Shown in pieces: positions 23,699 through 32,030 of a DNA stretch of 64,000 bases. How positions within the stretch are numbered: the stretch's first letter is position 1; each line of letters starts with the position of its first letter. Source of the stretch: Chitinophaga sp. S165 (GTDB lineage Bacteria > Bacteroidota > Bacteroidia > Chitinophagales > Chitinophagaceae); the NCBI RefSeq assembly GCF_003182155.1, contig NZ_QGTG01000005.1:1-64000 (forward strand). The letters run 5' to 3'. The notes beneath the pieces were generated by a model that saw nothing but the letters and a program-made list of their open reading frames with translations, made no database searches and had not been told where the DNA came from. The translations under genes and the position numbers were made by a program.

Positions 23699-25939
23699 TC
23701 ACTTCTCAACTACCGGCGTACTGCTCAAGCCCCATTCCTCAATCAGCACACTTACTTTCTTCTTATAAGCCTTCAGCTCTGCAAGCGTTTGTTGGATAAA
23801 ACTGTTATCATCCAGTTTTCCTATTACAGCATCCATCTCGGCTTCATTTTCATAAGTCATCCGGCGGAAAGGATTTTGATAGTCCTTCTGCCTGGAATGA
23901 TAGATGCCTTCTGTCAGGAACGTTTGTATATGCAGGGATTGCAGCAGGCATTCCTTCAGGAAGGCCGGTGTAAAATCACGTGCTGTTTTTTCTTCTACAT
24001 GCAACAGCGAAGCTATGGCATGTTGCAGTTTATCTAAAGCATATTGCTCTCCTATGGTCTTGTAGCTTTCATGCAGATCTGCCCAGTTGCTGATAGCGCC
24101 CGTGCGGATCCTGTCTTTGAGGTCTGCCAGTGTTTCCTCTTTCATCAGCTGACCGCCTACATTATGCCATGGGCCGCGTTCTGCGGTTTCCACAACAGCA
24201 CGCAGTGAAGAGAAATAGCGTCCGGGTTGCTCTTCAATGTAGTTAAATATATTACGTACTGCGTATAGGTTGATCAGTTCACGGAACAGCGGATATGATC
24301 TGTGTACTTTCAATAGCTGTACTTTACGTGAGCTGTTCTCTACATCTGTTGCGAATATCTGTAGTCCTGCTACTATCTCCGGATCATGTATCAGCAGTTC
24401 TTTCCCTTTTTCTTCCAGATCATGTACAGATAATTCATCCGCCGCAGATCCATGTTTTGCATACCATGCTTTACCGGTTGCAATTTCCATGAGTGTCATA
24501 GCATGGATCATCTCTTCCACACTATCCGGGGCCAGGTAGTCGTATTCTATCAGCTGTGTCTTGTCAGTACGCTTATCACGATCAACATATTTCCACGAGT
24601 TACGCGCCAGTGCATACATATTATGCAGGAACCAGTAACCCGTCATGATCTTCATACTGTTGCTCTGTTCATCATTCAACACGAGGCTGAATGGGAAAGG
24701 TACGTCCATCTCGTACATGTAAGTACCTTTGGCTATCAGTGTGAAGCTGGCAAAGCGGGAGTTATGCTTCAGGCTTACACACAGCCCCGGCCAGAAGCCC
24801 CGGCCGGCTATTATTTCACCATCTGCTCCACGGGAATTGTGATTAGAACCGATGGTAGCACCTGCCGCCATATTGCTCTGTCCCATGATCAGTGCTGCAC
24901 AAAGGAAAGAGTTGTTATGGTGTTGTTCATGCGCGGGAAATATCAGTGAGTTCAATACTTCACAACAAGAGATGGTTGCATTATTGCCCAGGTATGAGTT
25001 GATCAGCCTTGCACCATATTTCAACTGCGAATGAGAGGCCATCACAAAACGCACTGCCTTCACACCATAGAACACACGACAACCGTAACCAACAATGCCG
25101 TTCACCAGTTCGCAGCCTTCACCTATCTGGCTGGTTGCCTCGGAAGAACTGTTGATAGTAACATTTTTGATCTTGTTGGCGCCTTTCAGATAAGCATCTG
25201 TGCCGATAGTAGCATCCTTGATGATCTTACAGTTTTTGATCACACAACGATCGCCTACCATTCCATAGTAACCACGTTTCTTATCAAATTGGTTTTCGGT
25301 GAATCGTTTGAATTGTTCCTGTAACGCTTTGTCATCGCGATTGCGGGTCCATAACCAGGCATCGCCGGGTAACATTCCGTCAAACGGCATGACGCTTCTG
25401 CCGCCATTCTCATTACATAGCTCCAGCCAGATGCGCAGATGTTCCGCTTCGCCCTCTTTCACAATACCGTTACCGAATTTCGCATGATCGGTAGTAGCCA
25501 TCTCATTGACATTAGAGATGATCACTTCATTACCGATGATATAATGAGAGAGGAAGTTCACGTTGTGGATCGCAGCATTGTCGCCGAAATCACAGGATGA
25601 TATTGTACTGTTATATAGTCCAACAGGTAATCTCAGGTTATGAAATTCCAGGTAGTATGGTTCCAGTTTACCAATACGCACGACACCAAAGAAGTGACAA
25701 TGTTTTACCAGTTGCGGACTGAATTCATTAGCCACGAAGATATTGTTCCAGTCGTCGGAGGTATTGTCGTTACGCACTAATGTCTCAATTTCAAGTGCAC
25801 TCAGCTTACGGTAATTGCGTTGTTGCTTACCAAGTTGTTTGTTCCGCAGGTAGTACTCATCCTGCCCTTCAGGCAAATAAGGCGCCGCTACAAAATTGTA
25901 GCCCAACTCAACGAGTGGCTTCTTCTGTATCACATTCAT
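23699..25939 (-). CDS. DUF4954 protein with left-handed beta-helix
   Basis: 746 residues. The N-terminal half (about 80-400) has hexapeptide-like repeats (IGNEVIISNV, VGDRCVIKNCKIIKDATIGTD, IGEGCELVNGIVG) typical of left-handed beta-helix acyl- or nucleotidyl-transferases. The C-terminal half is helical. It matches the Bacteroidota family DUF4954, of unknown function. Its start lies 22 bases after the glmS stop on the same strand, so the two are probably one operon. A role in amino-sugar nucleotide metabolism is inferred from that linkage and the GlmU-like fold, not shown. Confidence 0.85.
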   Translation of the reverse strand: MNVIQKKPLVELGYNFVAAPYLPEGQDEYYLRNKQLGKQQRNYRKLSALEIETLVRNDNTSDDWNNIFVANEFSPQLVKHCHFFGVVRIGKLEPYYLEFHNLRLPVGLYNSTISSCDFGDNAAIHNVNFLSHYIIGNEVIISNVNEMATTDHAKFGNGIVKEGEAEHLRIWLELCNENGGRSVMPFDGMLPGDAWLWTRNRDDKALQEQFKRFTENQFDKKRGYYGMVGDRCVIKNCKIIKDATIGTDAYLKGANKIKNVTINSSSEATSQIGEGCELVNGIVGYGCRVFYGVKAVRFVMASHSQLKYGARLINSYLGNNATISCCEVLNSLIFPAHEQHHNNSFLCAALIMGQSNMAAGATIGSNHNSRGADGEIIAGRGFWPGLCVSLKHNSRFASFTLIAKGTYMYEMDVPFPFSLVLNDEQSNSMKIMTGYWFLHNMYALARNSWKYVDRDKRTDKTQLIEYDYLAPDSVEEMIHAMTLMEIATGKAWYAKHGSAADELSVHDLEEKGKELLIHDPEIVAGLQIFATDVENSSRKVQLLKVHRSYPLFRELINLYAVRNIFNYIEEQPGRYFSSLRAVVETAERGPWHNVGGQLMKEETLADLKDRIRTGAISNWADLHESYKTIGEQYALDKLQHAIASLLHVEEKTARDFTPAFLKECLLQSLHIQTFLTEGIYHSRQKDYQNPFRRMTYENEAEMDAVIGKLDDNSFIQQTLAELKAYKKKVSVLIEEWGLSSTPVVEK

Positions 25940-25961
25940 CGAAAAAGAATTGAGGTTATAA

Positions 25962-27800
25962 TTATTCTACCGTAACTGATTTAGCGAGGTTCCTCGGTTT
26001 ATCCACATCAAATCCTTTCAGTACGCCAATATGATAGGCGAGCAACTGCATTGGAATAACGGATAGTATTGGCGCCACCAGTTCATCTGCTGCCGGTACT
26101 TCAATGACATCGTCTGCCATTGCCGGAATGGTCTGGTCGCCTTCTGTTACTACGGCAATTACTTTCCCTTTACGTGCTTTTATTTCCTGTATGTTGGATA
26201 CTACTTTCTCGTAATAGCTGTCGTGCGTAGCCACAAAAACAACCGGCAGATTTTCGTCGACCAGGGCGATAGGACCATGTTTCATTTCTGCCGCCGGATA
26301 GCCTTCTGCATGTATGTAGGAAATCTCTTTCAGTTTCAGCGCGCCTTCAAGTGCCACGGGGAAGTTATAGCCACGGCCCAGGTAGAGGAAGTCGCGTGCA
26401 TCTTTATATTTATCTGCTATTGTTTTGATCTGATCATTCAGTTTCAGCGTAACGGCTACTTTCTCGGAAATGGTATCCAGTTCATCCAGCAGGTGTTGGA
26501 AACGCTGTTGGGTGATGCTGCCTTTTTCCTGCGCTACTCTCAAGCCTATCAGGCAGAGCACAGCTAGTTGTGCTGTGAATGCTTTGGTGCTGGCTACGCC
26601 TATCTCCGGACCGGCATGTGTATATGCACCTGCATGAGAAAGACGTGCGATAGAAGATCCTACCACGTTACAAACACCTAAGATGATCGCGCCTTTCTCT
26701 TTGGCTGCTTCCATAGCTACCAGCGTATCCGCGGTTTCGCCGGATTGTGATACGGCGATGATCACATCGCCTTCGCCTACTACGGGGTTACGGTACCTGA
26801 ATTCAGAAGCGTACTCGACCTCTACAGGAATCCGGCATAACTCCTCTATCACATATTCAGCTATCAGCCCGGCATGCCAGGAGGTACCACAGGCTACAAT
26901 GATAATACGTTTGGCCTGGGCGAGTAGCGCAGCATGCTCACGGATGCCACCCAGGGTCAGAGTGCCTTTCTTCGCATCCAGACGGCCGCGCAGACTGTCA
27001 AAGATGGTTTGCGGCTGTTCGAAGATCTCTTTCAGCATGAAGTGGTCATATCCGCCTTTCTCTATCGCAGCCAGTTCGATGTCCAGCTTCTGTATGTAAG
27101 GGGTTTGACGTTCATTGGAGATATTCTTCAGGATCAGTTCGTCCGCTTTGATAATGGCTATTTCATAATCATTTACGAACACCACCTCTTTGGTATATTC
27201 TACAATAGGAGAGGCGTCTGAGGCCAGGAAGTGTTCTCCCTTGCCTACCCCGATCACCAAGGGACTGCCTTTGCGGGCAGCAATGAGCGTGTCAGGATTA
27301 TCTTCATCAACCAGTACGATCACATAGGCGCCCACCACCCTTTTGAGAGCGATACGCAGGGCCTCTTCCAGTCCGCACTGATTGCTTTGTTGTATTTCTT
27401 CTATGAAGTGGATGAGTACTTCTGTGTCGGTATCACTTTTAAAAACATGGCCTTTTTTCAACAGCTCCTGTTTAAGCTGTGAATAATTCTCTATGATCCC
27501 GTTGTGGATCATAGCCAGTTTACCGTTGCCGGAAGCATGCGGATGGGAGTTACGGTCGCTGGGCTCACCATGAGTGGCCCATCTCGTATGGCCGATGGCC
27601 ACGTGGCTGCGAACATCTTTACCAGTAAGATGGTCTTCCAGTTCTGCAACTTTCCCTTTTTTCTTGAAGACTTTTAGTCCGCTGCCGTTAAGCAAAGCCA
27701 CGCCGGCACTGTCATAACCGCGGTATTCTAATCTTTTTAATCCTTTTAATACAATGGGGTAGGCTTCTCGTTGGCCTATGTAAGCAACTATTCCGCACAT
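25962..27800 (-). CDS. glmS: Glutamine-fructose-6-phosphate aminotransferase (isomerizing)
   Basis: GlmS makes glucosamine-6-phosphate from fructose-6-phosphate and glutamine, the entry to cell-wall and lipopolysaccharide amino sugars. 612 residues. The N-terminal Cys2 nucleophile (MCGIVAYIG) begins the glutaminase domain (to about 240, with RWATHGEPSDRNSHPH). Two SIS isomerase domains follow (about 290-420 and 465-600), with CGTSWHAG, SQSGETADT and the C-terminal KSVTVE. The length and all key residues are normal. It is followed by the DUF4954 gene. Confidence 0.98.
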   Translation of the reverse strand: MCGIVAYIGQREAYPIVLKGLKRLEYRGYDSAGVALLNGSGLKVFKKKGKVAELEDHLTGKDVRSHVAIGHTRWATHGEPSDRNSHPHASGNGKLAMIHNGIIENYSQLKQELLKKGHVFKSDTDTEVLIHFIEEIQQSNQCGLEEALRIALKRVVGAYVIVLVDEDNPDTLIAARKGSPLVIGVGKGEHFLASDASPIVEYTKEVVFVNDYEIAIIKADELILKNISNERQTPYIQKLDIELAAIEKGGYDHFMLKEIFEQPQTIFDSLRGRLDAKKGTLTLGGIREHAALLAQAKRIIIVACGTSWHAGLIAEYVIEELCRIPVEVEYASEFRYRNPVVGEGDVIIAVSQSGETADTLVAMEAAKEKGAIILGVCNVVGSSIARLSHAGAYTHAGPEIGVASTKAFTAQLAVLCLIGLRVAQEKGSITQQRFQHLLDELDTISEKVAVTLKLNDQIKTIADKYKDARDFLYLGRGYNFPVALEGALKLKEISYIHAEGYPAAEMKHGPIALVDENLPVVFVATHDSYYEKVVSNIQEIKARKGKVIAVVTEGDQTIPAMADDVIEVPAADELVAPILSVIPMQLLAYHIGVLKGFDVDKPRNLAKSVTVE

Positions 27801-27897
27801 AGATGTTTTTCAGTTTTACATGGATAAAGACGTGCAATATGTACAAAAAATGTGAAAAAAGTATAAAAGAAAGCGAATAATGGTCCACAATAACAAA

Positions 27898-28008
27898 ATG
27901 AGGATCATTCTCTTAGCCCTGATAAGTAGCAATACTTATGTGTTGGCAGGCTATTCCTATTATCAAATTGCATGCCTGCTAATAAAAATCGTAATTTGTA
28001 CCCCTTAA
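27898..28008 (+). CDS. Possible 36-residue hydrophobic peptide
   Basis: An ATG-initiated frame of 36 codons that reads MRIILLALISSNTY and continues with a hydrophobic Tyr- and Ile-rich tail to a TAA. It could be a single-span membrane peptide. The frame contains the palindromic repeat at 27922, so its hydrophobic look may be a by-product of that DNA element. No ribosome-binding site is evident. It ends 16 bases before the histidine phosphatase gene. Confidence 0.2.
   Translation: MRIILLALISSNTYVLAGYSYYQIACLLIKIVICTP
27922..27949. repeat. Palindromic repeat, copy A
   Basis: ATAAGTA (27922-27928) and TACTTAT (27933-27939) with a GCAA centre, followed by GTGTTGGCAGG. It matches copy B at 21157 in 18 of 20 core positions plus part of the flank. 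It lies about 120 bases upstream of glmS on the opposite strand and about 75 bases before the histidine phosphatase gene. The nearby GCAGGC and GCCTGC add a second inverted pair. Confidence 0.6.
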
Positions 28009-28024
28009 CTTAACATGAGGCCCT

Positions 28025-28555
28025 ATGAGATACATTGTAATAATATTACTATGCTGCCTGGCATGTGAGCCACCTCCACCTGAAAGGCAACCTATCCCGG
28101 TTGCAGAAGATAGCACCTTTCTTACGGGCACTTTTTATCTTGTACGTCATGCCGAACAAGGCGAAGGAGAAGATTCCGCACTCACAGATGCTGGTCAGCA
28201 CAGGGCAGGGGCACTCTATAGGTTATTACAGGACTCAGGGATCCAGAAGGTCTATTTTACCCATTATCAGCGTAGTATGCAGACGGCAGATTCAATATGT
28301 CAGTATCTGGCCATTGATACCGCATCATATGTTCCCGATTCTACAGGTGAGGATCTGTTGTATGAGATCACCCGTCATAATGACTGGGGCAAGAAACTGC
28401 TGGTAATAGGGCATAGCAATACATTGATCCCTATCATGCACTCGTTAAAGGCAAAGCCAAAAATTGATTCTATAGGAGAGAAAGATTATAGCAACCTGTT
28501 TGTTGTGAGGAAGTACAAAGACAGTGTCAGATGCAGGAAAATGAATTATGAGTGA
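28025..28555 (+). CDS. Histidine phosphatase family lipoprotein
   Basis: 176 residues with a short lipoprotein signal ending in LACE, so membrane-anchored outside the cytoplasm. The phosphatase RHG-type motif is LVRHAEQGEGE near residues 40-50, with SALTDAGQHRA after it and the second catalytic His in VIGHSNT. Its size and motif are nearest to SixA-like and broad-specificity phosphatases. The substrate is unknown. It is convergent with mgtE, with a hairpin over both 3' ends. Confidence 0.85.
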   Translation: MRYIVIILLCCLACEPPPPERQPIPVAEDSTFLTGTFYLVRHAEQGEGEDSALTDAGQHRAGALYRLLQDSGIQKVYFTHYQRSMQTADSICQYLAIDTASYVPDSTGEDLLYEITRHNDWGKKLLVIGHSNTLIPIMHSLKAKPKIDSIGEKDYSNLFVVRKYKDSVRCRKMNYE

Positions 28556-28580
28556 GGAACCAGGACTCCCTGATTCCTCA
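28553..28580. terminator. Hairpin across two convergent 3' ends
   Basis: TGAGGAA (28553-28559) pairs with TTCCTCA (28574-28580), and inside CAGG pairs with CCTG across a 4-base loop with one mismatch between. It spans the stop codons of the histidine phosphatase and mgtE. No clear T-tract follows, so a terminator role is tentative. Confidence 0.4.
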
Positions 28581-29954
28581 CAGTAAAATACCTTTCATTA
28601 AAGTATAGGCCACAGAAAAATAGATCAACAGACCTGTTACATCCACCAGGGTTGCCACAAAAGGAGCTGATGACGTAGCAGGATCTGCACCTAATTTTTT
28701 CAGTATAAGCGGTAACATAGAACCGGAAAGTGTTCCCCAGAGCACGACGCCCACAAGTGATATCCCCACGGTAGATCCGATCAATATAGCATGATCGCCA
28801 TAAGTATGGAAGAATGAATTCCAGAGTATGATACGGATAAAGCCTATGAAGCCCAGCGCTCCGCCAAGCAGTACACCCGATAATATCTCTCTCCGCATTA
28901 CCCGCCACCAGTCTGTAATCGCGATCTCACCGAGGGCCATCGCCTGTATAATAAGCGTAGAGGCCTGTGAACCACTATTACCACCGCTGGATATGATCAA
29001 TGGTACGAAGAGCGCCAGTACGACAGCTTTGGCGATCTCTCCTTCAAAAAACGCCATGGCAGTAGCCGTGAGCATTTCTCCCAGGAACAATATCACCAGC
29101 CATCCTATCCTTTTCTTCACCAGTTTCATTAATGGAATATCGAGGTATGGCTCATCCAGGGCCTCGGTACCACCGATCCTTTGTATGTCTTCTGTATGTT
29201 CTTCGTTGGCAATCCAGAGGATGTCATCGATCGTGATGATACCCAACAGTATGCCGGCATCGTCCACAACAGGCAGCGCCACACGGTTTTCCATTCGGAA
29301 TATCTGTATAGCCTCTTCCTGGTCGTCATTCACATGTAAAGCCACAAAGCGGTCATCCATCAGGGTATGGACCACCGTTTCCGGCGATACCAGCAGGAAT
29401 TCCCTGATACGGAAGTCATCTATCAGTTTGCCCTTTTCGTCTACAACGTAGATCACATCAATAGTCTCACTGTCCTTACCATATTCCCGTATGTAACGTA
29501 ACACCTGCTTTACAGTCCACTCTTCCCTTACAGCAATATATTCAGGCGTCATGATACGCCCTACGCTTGTTTCGGGATATCCCAGCAGACTGAGAGTGAT
29601 CTTGCGTTCTTCGGGGTCCAGCAGTTTGATCAGCTCCTTCAGCACATCACTATGTAATTCACCCAGGAAGGCGGTACGGTCATCCGCCGGCAGTTCATTG
29701 AGCAGTTCCGCTACCCTGGCGGCAGGGAGGTCCCTGATCACGTCTTCCTGTACATGAAACTCCAGGATCCTGAAGGCCGCTGCAGCACGGCCTATAGACA
29801 GGTGGTTCATGATCACATCAGCATGGTCGGGTATCTCATGAATGAGTTCGGCGATATCCGTGATAAGCTGATCATCCAGATACACTTTCAGTTCCGGTAA
29901 GTTCTGCTCAGCGACCAGCGTCTCAAATTTTTCCTGTAAAGCTTCATTTTCCAT
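28578..29954 (-). CDS. mgtE: Magnesium transporter MgtE
   Basis: MgtE is a Mg2+ channel/transporter of the inner membrane gated by cytosolic Mg2+. About 458 residues: a helical N domain (about 1-120, with AELLNELPADDRTAFLGEL), two CBS domains (about 130-250, with VGRIMTPEYIAV and LGIITIDDIL), then five membrane segments (about 280-455). The pore region includes FVPLIISSGGNSGSQAST, the MgtE signature with its Asn and Ser pore residues. A TTG 36 bases upstream extends the frame, but the ATG at 29954 (MENEALQEKFE) is the likely start. Confidence 0.97.
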   Translation of the reverse strand: MENEALQEKFETLVAEQNLPELKVYLDDQLITDIAELIHEIPDHADVIMNHLSIGRAAAAFRILEFHVQEDVIRDLPAARVAELLNELPADDRTAFLGELHSDVLKELIKLLDPEERKITLSLLGYPETSVGRIMTPEYIAVREEWTVKQVLRYIREYGKDSETIDVIYVVDEKGKLIDDFRIREFLLVSPETVVHTLMDDRFVALHVNDDQEEAIQIFRMENRVALPVVDDAGILLGIITIDDILWIANEEHTEDIQRIGGTEALDEPYLDIPLMKLVKKRIGWLVILFLGEMLTATAMAFFEGEIAKAVVLALFVPLIISSGGNSGSQASTLIIQAMALGEIAITDWWRVMRREILSGVLLGGALGFIGFIRIILWNSFFHTYGDHAILIGSTVGISLVGVVLWGTLSGSMLPLILKKLGADPATSSAPFVATLVDVTGLLIYFSVAYTLMKGILL

Positions 29955-30005
29955 ATTCCTAAATGCTGTCAGTGAGGCGAAAATAAACAAAGTTGGTGTC
30001 CCGCG

Positions 30006-30875
30006 TTACAATATCTCTGACACATGTTTGCGGATATTGGCAGAAATCGTGTCCGTAGGCAGGTCATTCGCATCTAATCCGAAGGGGTCTTCTATTTCTT
30101 CAGCAATCAGTTCAAGGCTGGCAAGCACATAAAAAATGAATACCACTACAGGTATAACGAGGTAATGAAGGGTGAACACATAACCCAGTGGCAGCGTCAT
30201 TACAAAGAAGAAGATAAATTTCTTAATGAAAACACTGTAGGAGAAAGGGATCGGTGTATTCCTGATGCGTTCACAGGCGCCGACAATATCTGTAAATGAT
30301 TGCAGTTCCAGGTTAATAGTCAGCAACTGTTCGCCGGTAAACTGGCCCTGGCGGTATAATTCGTGTACATGTGCCAGTATCAGTTTTGCTATCTGGTTTG
30401 GAACATGTTTATCGGGATCTAACTGAACACCTGCCACAGGTAGTAACTCGTCTGCTTTATAAGTATTGCGCAGATGGTTCTTCATGGCGAAGGCATAATT
30501 AGGTATCATGATCCGGAAGAACTCACGGGAAGCCGTATTGGAAACGGGTAGCATAGCTTCCAGTTTAAGAGCAAGGTTGCGGCAGTTGTTCACCAGGGAG
30601 CCCCATTGCCTGCGGCCTTCCCACCAGCGGTCGTACGCAGTATTGGTACGGAATACCAGCAATAAGGATATCACAAACCCTAGTAATGAATGAATTAGGG
30701 TGATCTGTTTCAGATCGCTGTTAGGTGACAGCTTCAAGATCTCAAGTTCAAGAAAGGCAATTAATGCACAGTAGGCAGACAGGGCTATAAACATAGGGAA
30801 CAGCTTCCTGACCGTATCGGCTTTATGAAATCGGAAGATGAACGTAAACCAGACTTTTGGGTTGTAATCTATCAT
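30006..30875 (-). CDS. Bestrophin-family ion channel
   Basis: About 289 residues of the bestrophin (UPF0187) family. Residues DYNPKVWFTFIFRFHKADTV at the N-terminus, an early pair of membrane helices with FVISLLLVFRTNTAYDRWWEGRRQWG, and a later hydrophobic pair around FIFFFVMTLPLGYVF match the pentameric channel fold. The acidic belt segment EEIEDPFGLDANDLP is characteristic. Bacterial homologues conduct cations or anions. The ATG at 30875 is chosen over the upstream TTG at 30899, because the latter lies in a -7 box (CAAACCTA on the plus strand, 30897-30904). Confidence 0.92.
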   Translation of the reverse strand: MIDYNPKVWFTFIFRFHKADTVRKLFPMFIALSAYCALIAFLELEILKLSPNSDLKQITLIHSLLGFVISLLLVFRTNTAYDRWWEGRRQWGSLVNNCRNLALKLEAMLPVSNTASREFFRIMIPNYAFAMKNHLRNTYKADELLPVAGVQLDPDKHVPNQIAKLILAHVHELYRQGQFTGEQLLTINLELQSFTDIVGACERIRNTPIPFSYSVFIKKFIFFFVMTLPLGYVFTLHYLVIPVVVFIFYVLASLELIAEEIEDPFGLDANDLPTDTISANIRKHVSEIL

Positions 30876-30896
30876 ATCTTTAAAAAGAGATTTCCG

Positions 30897-30904
30897 CAAA
30901 CCTA
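30897..30904 (-). promoter_or_regulatory. Putative -7 box of the bestrophin gene
   Basis: On the minus strand it reads TAGGTTTG, an exact fit to TAnnTTTG, 21 bases before the chosen ATG. It supports that start choice. No good -33 element was seen. Confidence 0.4.
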
Positions 30905-30972
30905 AAAATTTTACACATGATTTTGATAACTTCCTGCTTTACCTTTATTTTACGCTTCGTTTACATAACATT

Positions 30973-31362
30973 ATGATCAAGCCATATTTATTCGTCGATA
31001 AGACAAAAGGCAAGGGCCGCGGTGTATTTACCAAAGAAAGAATACCTTCCGGTACCCGTATAGAAACCTCTCCTGTACTTGTTCTGTCTTATGACGATAC
31101 CGAGATTGTCGATAAAACTAAGCTGCACAATTACATCTTCCTGTGGGGCGCACGCGAAACCCGTTCCTGTATTGCACTGGGCTTTTGTTCCATCTACAAC
31201 CATTCCTATGAGCCTAACTGCGAGTATGAAATGGACTTCGATGCAGAAACCATGAGCATCATTACCCGCCGGGAAATCAAGAAAGGTGAGGAACTATGCA
31301 TCAACTACAATGGTGAAGTCACCGATACCTCACCAGTATGGTTCGACGTCAGGAAGAAATAA
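30973..31362 (+). CDS. SET-domain protein lysine methyltransferase-like
   Basis: 129 residues that are nearly a bare SET domain. Landmarks are GKGRGVFTKERIPSG (N-terminal SET strand and the SAM contact), the pseudoknot motif FCSIYNHSYEPNCEY around residues 73-87, and GEELCINYNGE near the C-terminus. Bacterial SET proteins of this size methylate lysines or are of unknown target. It has no pre- or post-SET Zn cluster. It stands alone between the bestrophin gene and the hut unit. Confidence 0.9.
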   Translation: MIKPYLFVDKTKGKGRGVFTKERIPSGTRIETSPVLVLSYDDTEIVDKTKLHNYIFLWGARETRSCIALGFCSIYNHSYEPNCEYEMDFDAETMSIITRREIKKGEELCINYNGEVTDTSPVWFDVRKK

Positions 31363-31460
31363 TACTGTAAGGATGTAAGCGCCGCTGCTTAATAAAACCC
31401 GACTGGCCCGCCAGGAAAGATCTTTAATCAGCCGGAAAGCCGACTCCCCTGAAGAAATTA

Positions 31461-31484
31461 ATAAGGAATTGAGAAATTCCTTAT
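31461..31484. promoter_or_regulatory. Palindrome upstream of the MarR-hut unit
   Basis: ATAAGGAATT (31461-31470) and AATTCCTTAT (31475-31484) are perfect inverted repeats around GAGA. It lies 41 bases before the MarR gene and could be a second operator or the 3' end of the SET gene transcript. Confidence 0.5.
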
Positions 31485-31497
31485 TATTGTATCAAAA

Positions 31498-31515
31498 TAT
31501 ATAAGTGCTTATATA
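31498..31515. promoter_or_regulatory. MarR-type operator candidate
   Basis: TATATAAG (31498-31505) and CTTATATA (31508-31515) form a perfect 18-base palindrome, 9 bases before the MarR start codon. Size and AT-richness fit operators of MarR repressors, which usually autoregulate. That it binds this protein is inference. Confidence 0.55.
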
Positions 31516-31524
31516 ATTTTCGGT

Positions 31525-32010
31525 ATGAGTTTTTATGCTTCTTTAGGATACCTGGTCTTCGGCAGCCGTTTAAGACGGTTAAGCGAATACTTCCTGATGG
31601 AGGTCAACAAGGTATACGAGCAGTCTGGTATTGCCTTTGACGCCAGCTGGTTTCCCGTTTTCTATATATTGTCACGTCAACAGAACATTCCCTTAATAGA
31701 TATTGCAGAACAACTGGAGGTTTCCCATTCCGCTGTCAGCCAGCTTATTACAGGTCTTAAAAAGAAAGGTCTGGTGATAACTGCTCCCTGCCCGGATGAT
31801 GGCCGCCGGCAACTGGTCATGCTCAGTAAGAAAGGAGAGGAGCTGCTGCAGCAGGTGCAGCCTGTATGGACGGCTATTACAGCGGCTATGCAGGAACTGA
31901 CCGAAGAACATAAGCAAAGCAGATTGCTGCTGGAAGCAGTTTCGCAGGTGGAAAGCGCAGTGCAGGAAACGCCTCTATCTGCGCGGATCCTGGCGTCTAT
32001 GAAGAACTAA
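31525..32010 (+). CDS. MarR-family transcriptional regulator
   Basis: 161 residues with a winged-helix core. The recognition region is IDIAEQLEVSHSAVSQLITGLKKKGLV near residues 57-83, and the wing is in CPDDGRRQLVMLSKKG. Dimer helices flank it at both ends. It is followed after 20 bases by hutH and probably heads the histidine-use operon, so it is a candidate hut regulator. Other MarR proteins sense phenolics or oxidants; the ligand here is unknown. hut operons elsewhere usually use HutC (GntR) or HutP, so a MarR in this place is unusual. Confidence 0.9.
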   Translation: MSFYASLGYLVFGSRLRRLSEYFLMEVNKVYEQSGIAFDASWFPVFYILSRQQNIPLIDIAEQLEVSHSAVSQLITGLKKKGLVITAPCPDDGRRQLVMLSKKGEELLQQVQPVWTAITAAMQELTEEHKQSRLLLEAVSQVESAVQETPLSARILASMKN

Positions 32011-32030
32011 TCGATTCAATCCAATCAACA

